A DNA stretch of 34,556 nt, taken from contig DWVY01000041.1 of assembly GCA_019119995.1 (NCBI GenBank), positions 1 to 34,556 on the forward strand, given 5' to 3'. Position 1 is the stretch's first letter, and each line of letters starts with the position of its first letter. Under the pieces are notes generated by a model, which had not been told where the DNA came from, did no database searches, and was given only the letters and a program-made list of their open reading frames with translations. The position numbers and the translations under genes were made by a program. This document shows, one piece after another, positions 23,804-30,304 of the stretch. Source of the DNA: Candidatus Mediterraneibacter faecavium (lineage in GTDB: Bacteria > Bacillota > Clostridia > Lachnospirales > Lachnospiraceae).

Positions 23804-24682
23804 CTACCATTCATACGCTTTGCTGCGCACTACTTTCTCACATTTATTCAGTTGTTTCACATAATGATCATAGTCCGATGAGATCAGCCCCATGTAGATC
23901 ATATCCACGATCAGAAGCTGCGCAGATCTGGAGAAAATGGCATTGCCGTAGAAATGCTGGTCCTGGCTGGTGCAGATCAGGATGTCCGCATACTTTGCGA
24001 TCGTAGAATCCTTGAAATTCGTGACCGCCACCGTACATGCCCCGGAACGCTTCGCCGCTCTCACGGCGTCCACCGTATCTTTCGATTCGCCGGAATAAGA
24101 AATGCCCACAGCCACATCCCGCTCAGTCAGCTGTCCCGCCGCGATCTGCTGTAAGTAGCAGTCGGTAAAGTGCCGGCACGGAAGCCCCAGATACAGAAGC
24201 TTCGTCAGGAGATCCACCGCCACCACCTCGGAATTCTCCACACTGTAAATGTCAATGATACGTGCGTTTCTGAGCGCCTCGATAACCCTTTTATATGTCT
24301 TCCCGGGGAAATTCTTAAGGGTTTCCTCCAGCATCCGCTCTGTTGTCATCGTAATATTGACCGGGATCTCCTCCAGACCGGTCTTCTTATCCAGCGTATA
24401 GCCGTACATCAGCCGGGGCTGTCCGGCGTCTTCCGAGCGTTTCCCCGACTTGGCAAGCTCCGCGACCAGCTGGTAGCGGAAGTCCCTGTAGCCCTTGTAG
24501 CCCAGAGCTTTCAGCATCCGAAGCACCGTAGGCTGGCTGACCTGCGCTTCTTTCGCCAGACGGTCGATGGGCAGATCCGGGATCTGCTCCAGATGCTCCA
24601 GTATGTAGTCTGCTGCCTGCTTCTCCGATTTTCTAAGATCCGCGTAGCCGGATTCGATCAGAGTTGTGATATTGTTCTTCAT
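23804..24682 (-). CDS. MurR/RpiR family transcriptional regulator next to the AEP operon
   Basis: A 292-residue regulator. The N-terminal HTH_6 domain (1-80) has the recognition helices LAKEAQVSQPTVLRMLKALGYKGYRDF, and the C-terminal SIS domain (about 125-265) carries ARIIDIYSVENSEVVAVDLL and the phospho-ligand loop GISYSGESKDTVDAV. SIS domains of this family bind phosphosugars; here a phosphonate or an intermediate of AEP breakdown would be a natural ligand, which is inference. It replaces the GntR-type PhnR used in Salmonella. The ribosome binding site is weak (AGGA some 13-15 bases from the ATG), and a leader of about 105 bases with a small hairpin precedes it. Confidence 0.88.
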   Translation of the reverse strand: MKNNITTLIESGYADLRKSEKQAADYILEHLEQIPDLPIDRLAKEAQVSQPTVLRMLKALGYKGYRDFRYQLVAELAKSGKRSEDAGQPRLMYGYTLDKKTGLEEIPVNITMTTERMLEETLKNFPGKTYKRVIEALRNARIIDIYSVENSEVVAVDLLTKLLYLGLPCRHFTDCYLQQIAAGQLTERDVAVGISYSGESKDTVDAVRAAKRSGACTVAVTNFKDSTIAKYADILICTSQDQHFYGNAIFSRSAQLLIVDMIYMGLISSDYDHYVKQLNKCEKVVRSKAYEW

Positions 24683-24739
24683 AGTCTGTACTTTATCCTG
24701 TAGATCACAGGCAGGGGTTCATCCTCAAGGGGCGTCCGC

Positions 24740-24800
24740 CTGTAGAGAATCTACAGAAATTACTCCTTACCGCTCTTCCTTCTATGTTGAAAACATTATA
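24740..24800 (-). promoter_or_regulatory. Promoter and hairpin leader of the RpiR-type gene
   Basis: On the minus strand TATAAT at 24800-24795 is the best -10 in the 340 bases between the regulator and the AT-rich cassette; the -35 is poor. About 40 bases downstream CTGTAGA-TTC-TCTACAG (24756-24740) forms a perfect 7-bp hairpin. The remaining leader to 24683 shows no clear gene. Confidence 0.4.
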
Positions 24801-24947
24801 ACAGAAGAGAAGAACGGTCGGAGAAGGGATTGTGTTAAATGTTTGTAAAGCGCCGATCGCGATCACTGACCAATTACTGTGCATCATTATCTGAATACAG
24901 GATTTTTCTTATCTCGCCTTACTAAAATTGGGAAACAAGAATTTTTT

Positions 24948-25000
24948 CACTCAACAATCACTCAATAATCGTTGCTATTTCTATAAATATATGGTATATT
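24948..25000 (+). promoter_or_regulatory. Promoter of the three-gene AT-rich cassette with a tandem direct repeat
   Basis: TTGCTA (24972-24977), a 17-base spacer and TATATT (24995-25000) form a good sigma-A promoter 25 bases before the first gene. Just upstream, CACTCAACAAT (24948-24958) and CACTCAATAAT (24959-24969) are an 11-bp tandem repeat with one mismatch ending two bases before the -35. An 11-base step places both copies on the same face of the helix, suggesting a regulator site; the winged-helix protein of the cassette is the obvious candidate. Confidence 0.65.
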
Positions 25001-25024
25001 TTAAAGAGAAAAGGCGGTGAAAAA

Positions 25025-26413
25025 ATGTTCTCTTCAATATATAACTGTTTTGCTTTCGTAATCAGAAGCATATTGAATTGTGCTGACACTCAGCTTTATC
25101 TTTCTTATCTCTGTATAAGTCCGTCCAAATCAAAAACATTGAACATAATTCTAACCAAATGGTTTCCCGAAATATTTGAATCAGGGAATATTTCAAGAAT
25201 TTTGACACCGTATTTTTTTGACCGGAAAAATGTAATCAGTAAAATATACATTTTTGTAAATGAGTGTATTCAATCAAACTCTGTATCTCTACTGATACGC
25301 CTGGCAAGTAAACTAGATACAGCTATGGCAGACTGTATATCGGATTATACTACCGACGAAGAAATTTATGGCTTAAATTCAAACAGCAAAGAACAGCAGG
25401 TTCAATTACTTCCAAGATGCCATTGTAAATGGGCACATAAAAATAAAGACAAAAATTGTAGTATTGACCTGAATAACTTTTTAGAGCATTTCTACTATGT
25501 GGATACAAAAGCATTGTATGAGAAAACACACTGTTCCGTAAGCCATGTGTTTCTGGAATCTTCCACTTTTAGCCGTGCAGAAGAAAGAGGTTATTTATCT
25601 ATAGGAATCAGCGCATTGAGTGATCAGATCGAATTAGATTCTATTTTAGCGGACGATCATGAAAGATGTTCATTTATTGTAAACTCAATTTCTAACGTAG
25701 ACTTACTTGTTAAAAACGCGCTATCTATTCAGAAAAAAGCAATGCAGGAAGGAGTTGATATTCTATGTTTTCCTGAAATGTTGGGACATCCGAAAGTAAA
25801 CAGGGCTCTCAAAGAAAAGCTAGCGGATTATCCAGAAGATGACCTACTAGATTATTCTGCTTTGACCATTTGCCCGACATATTGGAACGATCATACTAAC
25901 AAAGCCGAAGTGATCAATAAGTTTGGTGAACAGGTTATAGCGCAGGCAAAACAAATCCCGTATCCGTTGCCTTCTCAAGGCAAACAGTACATAGAGGATA
26001 TCAGACCGGATCACCACATTCATCTCATTCATTGTGAAGGAATCGGAAGAATGGCTGTTATAATCTGCAAGGATGCAATAGACAGAGATTATCTATTTAA
26101 TTTGATCAATGAATTGAAAGTCACACTACTGTTCGTGCCTTCATTTTCTACTGGTTTTTACGACTTCCAGGAAAATTTAAGCCTGTGCCGTGCATTTGAC
26201 TGTACAGCAGTATGGATTAATTGTTGCTCGCTGTGTCTGATGACAGGGAAAGAGAAACTTGAAAAAATTGGAACTATCTTAAAAACTGGAAGAAGATCTC
26301 AATTTAAAAACGGGTATTATCACTTCACTCATAAAAACTGCACCAAAGAAAACGCAGGAGGATGCCATAATTGTCTATATATTCAGCACATATGTTTTAA
26401 TTCACAGATTTAG
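25025..26413 (+). CDS. Protein with C-terminal nitrilase-fold (C-N hydrolase) domain, first gene of accessory cassette
   Basis: A 462-residue protein without signal peptide. Residues from about 190 to 430 read as a nitrilase superfamily domain: first strand LSIGISALSD, FPEML with Glu251, a lysine in QAKQIPYP (Lys309), and VIICKDAIDRDY with Cys348. These fit the Glu-Lys-Cys triad at usual order and spacing. The first 190 residues match nothing I recognise; they are helical with several cysteines (CHC at 132-134, Cys145, Cys170). The C-terminal tail has four more cysteines (439, 447, 450, 457), perhaps a small metal site. Nitrilase domains fused to reverse transcriptases occur in the DRT1 (UG1) phage-defence family, but no polymerase YxDD motif is present here. 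AAGGCGGTG precedes the ATG. Composition is much richer in A+T than the flanks, suggesting transfer. Confidence 0.75.
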   Translation: MFSSIYNCFAFVIRSILNCADTQLYLSYLCISPSKSKTLNIILTKWFPEIFESGNISRILTPYFFDRKNVISKIYIFVNECIQSNSVSLLIRLASKLDTAMADCISDYTTDEEIYGLNSNSKEQQVQLLPRCHCKWAHKNKDKNCSIDLNNFLEHFYYVDTKALYEKTHCSVSHVFLESSTFSRAEERGYLSIGISALSDQIELDSILADDHERCSFIVNSISNVDLLVKNALSIQKKAMQEGVDILCFPEMLGHPKVNRALKEKLADYPEDDLLDYSALTICPTYWNDHTNKAEVINKFGEQVIAQAKQIPYPLPSQGKQYIEDIRPDHHIHLIHCEGIGRMAVIICKDAIDRDYLFNLINELKVTLLFVPSFSTGFYDFQENLSLCRAFDCTAVWINCCSLCLMTGKEKLEKIGTILKTGRRSQFKNGYYHFTHKNCTKENAGGCHNCLYIQHICFNSQI

Positions 26414-26465
26414 TGGACATAATTATAGCATGGCATAACATATATAGAAACAGGAGGAATTAATC

Positions 26466-27182
26466 ATGTTGAATAAGGAGACATATGCTATATTAAAAAA
26501 AGAAATAGAAAAGGATACTCTAAATGAAAATGATTTGAAGAATTTAAATGCGGATTTATCACAGCTGCTGATTCACTTATATTTAGAAAAAAATTATCCC
26601 AAGATCAAAGCTGAAATATCGCACGGAAAAAGATTTCAGAATCTCTTTATGAAAGTTGTTCGTGATAAAATTTCCTACTACATAGGGTCATTTTCATGTA
26701 TATTGAATTTGTTTGAACTTTTAGTCAATCGCACAAATAAAACTCTGTCATTTCGGGAACAAATGCTCTCTCTATATACGAAAGCTAATGTTAAAAATAT
26801 TGCTGAATTTCTACTGGATCATCCAGATTCACAGCACAGAGTAATTGCTCAAAATATAGATATTGATAAAGGTTATTTGTCTCATATTTTAAAAGAGTTA
26901 CAGGAAGCCGGTTGTGTAGAACGATACGGGACTGGAAAACGAAGTTTCTTTTCATTATCAGTACAAGGACGTGATTATGTAAAAAAACAAAAACAGCTTA
27001 ATAGATTGATGCTCTACAATTACCTTATTAAAGATGATTTATTTAATAATAAATATAAAATCCCTAAAAACACATGTCTTGAAGAAACAAAATATCTAAA
27101 TCGATTTTATATTTTAGATATGGGAAATGAAACAGAACTACAGCTTAAAAACCGGGAGGTGCAGTATGCAAGAGCAAATTAA
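26466..27182 (+). CDS. Winged-helix (MarR-like) protein, second gene of accessory cassette
   Basis: A 238-residue protein. Residues about 108-172 read as a winged helix (NIAEFLLDHPDSQHRVIAQNIDIDKGYLSHILKELQEAGCVERYGTGKRSFFSLSVQGRDYV), with recognition helix near DKGYLSHILKEL and a wing at RYGTGKRSFFSL. The first 100 residues are mainly helical and contain a hydrophobic stretch (YYIGSFSCILNLFELLV) that may serve dimerisation. The last 65 residues are not recognised. AGGAGG lies seven to eight bases before the ATG, 52 bases after the nitrilase-domain gene. It most likely regulates the cassette through the repeat at 24948-24969, although an effector role cannot be excluded. Confidence 0.75.
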   Translation: MLNKETYAILKKEIEKDTLNENDLKNLNADLSQLLIHLYLEKNYPKIKAEISHGKRFQNLFMKVVRDKISYYIGSFSCILNLFELLVNRTNKTLSFREQMLSLYTKANVKNIAEFLLDHPDSQHRVIAQNIDIDKGYLSHILKELQEAGCVERYGTGKRSFFSLSVQGRDYVKKQKQLNRLMLYNYLIKDDLFNNKYKIPKNTCLEETKYLNRFYILDMGNETELQLKNREVQYARAN

Positions 27183-27807
27183 AACATTATTAGAGCAATT
27201 AGATAAAAAAAATCCAAATTGGAAGGAGCAGTTAAGAAGTGAAGATAAAGACAGTGTCATGGATGAAGAGACCAGAAATCAAGTAGCCAAATTAATTATG
27301 GCATTTCGACAACTTTTTAAGGAAAAGGATACCGATGATATCGAGCTTCTCTCCTCTTATTTCGACGATGAATCATTGATTGAACGTATATATGCAGAGG
27401 TAAAGCAGACTCTTATTTATTACAACTCATTTTCTGTATTGAGGGAGATTGAGCAGACTGATCAGGATCTTGTGACCCATTTCATTGAAGACGTTTTTCA
27501 TTATTGTTTATTAAGAGTAGACTTGCAGGTATTTAAAAAATATTCTGATTATGGGGATAGCAGAATAGACAATGTCGTATGGGCCTTTGATAACCTAACA
27601 GATTATTATATTCGAAGATTGTTTACGCAAGACACGGTGCAAAATGATTTTCAAAATGAGACGGGATTATCAAAAACTAATAGCGACTTTTATGCCGATT
27701 TATACGAAAGGAACTTTTCTGAATTGAGATTGAATACTATTTTAAATATGCTTCAGAATAATCAAGAGCGAATAAAGCAGTTAGAGCGAATTTTAATAGA
27801 GGACTAG
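27166..27807 (+). CDS. Helical protein of unknown family, third gene of accessory cassette
   Basis: A 213-residue, acidic, mostly helical soluble protein that I do not recognise. It begins MQEQIKTLLEQLDKKNPNWKE and ends in a coiled-coil-like NTILNMLQNNQERIKQLERIL. The central part has several aromatic-rich helices (IYAEVKQTLIYYNSFSVLREIEQ; HFIEDVFHYCLLRVDLQVFKKYSDYGDSRIDNVVWAFDNLTDYYIRRLF). No catalytic motif, transmembrane segment or metal site stands out. The ATG at 27166 has GGGAGGTG upstream and overlaps the end of the winged-helix gene by 17 bases, which implies translational coupling; the frame is also open from 27127. A terminator follows 10 bases after the stop. Confidence 0.75.
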   Translation: MQEQIKTLLEQLDKKNPNWKEQLRSEDKDSVMDEETRNQVAKLIMAFRQLFKEKDTDDIELLSSYFDDESLIERIYAEVKQTLIYYNSFSVLREIEQTDQDLVTHFIEDVFHYCLLRVDLQVFKKYSDYGDSRIDNVVWAFDNLTDYYIRRLFTQDTVQNDFQNETGLSKTNSDFYADLYERNFSELRLNTILNMLQNNQERIKQLERILIED

Positions 27808-27816
27808 TATAGGATA

Positions 27817-27877
27817 TGTCAAGGATAATGTGCAGATCCCTGTAGGGAATACTGCCTGACCTTGACATTCTCTTTTT
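27817..27877 (+). terminator. Terminator of the accessory cassette
   Basis: TGTCAAGG (27817-27824) pairs with CCTTGACA (27860-27867), and an inner CCCTGTAGGG hairpin sits within the loop; TTCTCTTTTTG follows. It has no T run in the opposite direction. The remaining 100 bases to the next gene at 27976 contain nothing I can identify. Confidence 0.7.
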
Positions 27878-27975
27878 GATATACTAATCTGCGGCATTAA
27901 TCCTTCAGGTTGGCAACGTGAATCCTTATTCCTGTTTTGTTACTTACCTATCGTCCCCCACTGATAATTATCGTT

Positions 27976-28692
27976 TTACTCTCCCTTCAATATCTCCGCC
28001 GGCCGCTTCTTGAACAGCACTTCCGCCGCCTCCGCCCCGTAATCCATGGCCAGTACATCCGCTGCTTCCGCAAGCTCCGGCGTACGCAGGACCGGATCAT
28101 GGGCATCGGACGCCACCACGCCCGCAAGGCCGCGGGACAGGATCCACTCTGCCGCATGGTAAGAGCGCTCCCCGAACTCACGCAGCAGACTGCCCTTATT
28201 AATCTGTAATATAATTCCGCGGTCCGCAAGCTCCGCAGCCCTGCCCGCATCCTGCTTCGTGAAATCATATCTTTCCGGATGGGCGAGCACGAGACGATAC
28301 CCCATCTTTCTGAGCACTTCCAGCCTGCGCAGCGCCTCTCCGTATCCAATGTCAAAATAAAACTCCACCAACAGATAGCCGCTTCCGTTCAGGGAAGGAA
28401 GCGGATGATTCTCTGCATAGTGGAGTAAGCTTTCATTTACAAGGAGTTCCATGCCGGAGGCAATGCGCAGAGGCAGACATGCGCGCCCGATGGCGCTTCT
28501 GAGCGCGGAAAGACCTCTGCGGTACTCCTGTATCATGATCTGCGGATCCAGGGAAGAAAAGTCGGCATGAGACGTTGCAGTCATGATCCGCACCCCGCTG
28601 CCGACTGCAGTCCGTGCCATATCAAGTGCATCTTCGATAGTCTGTGCTCCGTCGTCAAATCCCGGAATGATATGTGCATGCAGATCGATCAT
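27976..28692 (-). CDS. PHP-family tyrosine-protein phosphatase (CpsB/YwqE-like)
   Basis: A 238-residue metal-dependent phosphatase of the polymerase and histidinol phosphatase (PHP) superfamily. The metal-binding motif DLHAHIIPGFDDGA with His5 and His7 opens the protein; TATSHADF, ASGMELLV, LVLAHPERY and VASDAHDP supply the further ligands. In Firmicute capsule operons CpsB/YwqE enzymes dephosphorylate the tyrosine-rich tail of the partner kinase. Here it is encoded 87 bases downstream of two such kinases in the same operon, which makes them the likely substrates. GGCAGGGGAG precedes the ATG. It is the last gene of the operon. Confidence 0.92.
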   Translation of the reverse strand: MIDLHAHIIPGFDDGAQTIEDALDMARTAVGSGVRIMTATSHADFSSLDPQIMIQEYRRGLSALRSAIGRACLPLRIASGMELLVNESLLHYAENHPLPSLNGSGYLLVEFYFDIGYGEALRRLEVLRKMGYRLVLAHPERYDFTKQDAGRAAELADRGIILQINKGSLLREFGERSYHAAEWILSRGLAGVVASDAHDPVLRTPELAEAADVLAMDYGAEAAEVLFKKRPAEILKGE

Positions 28693-28729
28693 CCGCTCTC
28701 CCCTGCCTTTCTTAATTCTCTGATGTTCT

Positions 28730-28814
28730 TACTTTTCTGACACTCTTACTTTTCTGACACCCTTACTTTTCTGACGCTCTTACTTTTCTGACACCCTTAC
28801 TTTTCTGACGTTCT
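28730..28814. repeat. Five-copy 17-bp tandem repeat at the 3' end of the second kinase gene
   Basis: Five consecutive 17-base units of the form TACTTTTCTGACRYYCT start at 28730, 28747, 28764, 28781 and 28798, differing only at three positions near the end of the unit. The last two units (28781-28814) encode the final residues of the kinase on the minus strand (VRKVRVSEK) and its stop codon overlaps the third unit boundary; the other three lie in the gap before the phosphatase gene. Confidence 0.95.
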
Positions 28815-30300
28815 TCCCGACATCCGCCGCATCCGTGCCTTCACCAGATTTTCTCTGGCCGTACCCGTATTTCTGCTGACCATAGCCGTATCCATATCCA
28901 TAACCGTACCTGCCATATCCGTAGGCTCCCCCGGTCTCGGGAGCATCATTGAACACATATCCAGCAAACTCCGCGCGGCTTCCGCTCAGGGATGCGATCC
29001 CCTCTCGGATCCGGCGCTTCGGCACGCTGTCGTATTTCACTACATACAGGATGCTGTCCGCATACTCTGATAAAAGCGAAGCATCCTGGAATATCCCGCA
29101 GGGCGGGCTGTCTATGATGACATAATCCATCTTTTCCCGCATCAAAGCAATAAATTCCCGGACAGCCTTGCTGCTGAGCACAGGCGCCGGCTGATCCATC
29201 TTCTTTGTGCTTCCGAGAAAATAGATCCCGCTCTTCTTAGACTTTCCGATCAACTCCTCGGGTTTCTTCGTTTCATCAAGGACACTGCGCAGACTGTATC
29301 TGCCGCGGATTCCAAGCAGCATGGCGTCACTTGGCTTCCTGAGGTCTCCGTCGATCAAGAGCACTTTCTTCTGGTCCGCTGCCATCAGGCGCGCCAGATT
29401 GACCGCCAGCGTAGACTTGCCCTCGCCGGCTGCAGTACTTGTAATGAGAAGTACTTTGCCGCCGGAGCCGCCCATCTTCCTCTCTAATCGCAGCTTCAAT
29501 CCGCGCATACTCTCTCTGTATCCATAAGGCAGCCTTTCATCTAGCACGGATATCTTCTGCTGCTTCTGGTTCCTGCGGGCTTTCAGCCGGACCAGTGGCA
29601 CGGCGGCAAGGCACCGGAGACTTGTGATCTCTTTCATCTCATCCTGATCCCGTGCCGTCTGCCGGAGCAGGGCAAGCACACCCAGGATACACACTGACAA
29701 GGCCAGACCGCCCAGAGCGCCGAATGCCACGCTCTTCTTTATCCCCATCTGGTTAAAAGGATCTGTCGGTGTACTCGGTTCATCCAGCATATTGAACTGG
29801 ATATCGCCCAGCACAAACCGCGCCGTATCCGGATAGACCGCGATCGCCGTGTCAAGGATCGCGCGGGCATCTTCCGCCGACGGACTCTCCGCCCGCATGG
29901 TCACCACATTGGAATCCTCAATGGTCTCCGCCGTGATCGTCCCGTTCAGCGTGTCCGTTCCCAGCTGTTCCAGCAGAGTATTTCGGAAGAAGCTGCTCTC
30001 TAATATGTAAGGAAATGTCTTCGACATCTGATCTGCTGTGGTACTGTCATAATAGAAACTGTAACTGCCGCTGGATTCATCACCAGTGCCGACAGTAAAG
30101 GTGGCTGTACATGCATAGAGCGGCTTATTATAAAATCTCTGATACACAGTAAATACCGCCGCCCCTGCTGTCACAAGGGCAAGGACGAGCCACCAGAGCT
30201 TCCGGAAGCTCTTCCACATGCTCTGGATCAGGCGGCCGAGATCGATCTCCACCTCATCATTCTGTTCTTTTATCTCAATGTCCTTTCTGTGTTCCGCCAT
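28780..30300 (-). CDS. Wzc-like polysaccharide co-polymerase/BY-type tyrosine kinase (second of two)
   Basis: A 506-residue fusion of a Wzz chain-length domain and a bacterial tyrosine kinase. Transmembrane helix 1 is at about 35-55, a mainly extracytoplasmic Wzz domain follows to about 185, and transmembrane helix 2 is at about 190-212. The cytoplasmic kinase has Walker A STAAGEGKSTLAV, Walker A' VLLIDGDLRKPS and Walker B YVIIDSPPCG. The tail contains about a dozen tyrosines in GYG repeats (GGAYGYGRYGYGYGYGYGQQ), the autophosphorylation cluster. It should control exopolysaccharide chain length or export. The ATG at 30300 with GAGAGAGG upstream is preferred over the frame opening at 30486, which overlaps the preceding kinase gene. 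Its last codons lie in a 17-bp tandem repeat. Confidence 0.88.
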   Translation of the reverse strand: MAEHRKDIEIKEQNDEVEIDLGRLIQSMWKSFRKLWWLVLALVTAGAAVFTVYQRFYNKPLYACTATFTVGTGDESSGSYSFYYDSTTADQMSKTFPYILESSFFRNTLLEQLGTDTLNGTITAETIEDSNVVTMRAESPSAEDARAILDTAIAVYPDTARFVLGDIQFNMLDEPSTPTDPFNQMGIKKSVAFGALGGLALSVCILGVLALLRQTARDQDEMKEITSLRCLAAVPLVRLKARRNQKQQKISVLDERLPYGYRESMRGLKLRLERKMGGSGGKVLLITSTAAGEGKSTLAVNLARLMAADQKKVLLIDGDLRKPSDAMLLGIRGRYSLRSVLDETKKPEELIGKSKKSGIYFLGSTKKMDQPAPVLSSKAVREFIALMREKMDYVIIDSPPCGIFQDASLLSEYADSILYVVKYDSVPKRRIREGIASLSGSRAEFAGYVFNDAPETGGAYGYGRYGYGYGYGYGQQKYGYGQRKSGEGTDAADVGKNVRKVRVSEK

Positions 30301-30304
30301 GTGC

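Noticed and set aside
24705..24887. A 60-codon minus-strand frame upstream of the RpiR-type gene
   Set aside because: There is no ribosome binding site, it spans the predicted promoter, and no recognisable sequence appears.
25025..26413. A DRT1-type reverse transcriptase-nitrilase
   Set aside because: Only the nitrilase-like part is seen; there is no YxDD catalytic motif or other polymerase signature in the first 190 residues, and no reverse transcriptase gene nearby.
24683..27975. Integrative element or prophage around the AT-rich cassette
   Set aside because: No integrase, transposase, tRNA gene or flanking direct repeats are visible; the cassette looks foreign only by composition.
28730..28814. 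CRISPR array
   Set aside because: The 17-base units are directly adjacent without spacers, so it is a simple tandem repeat.
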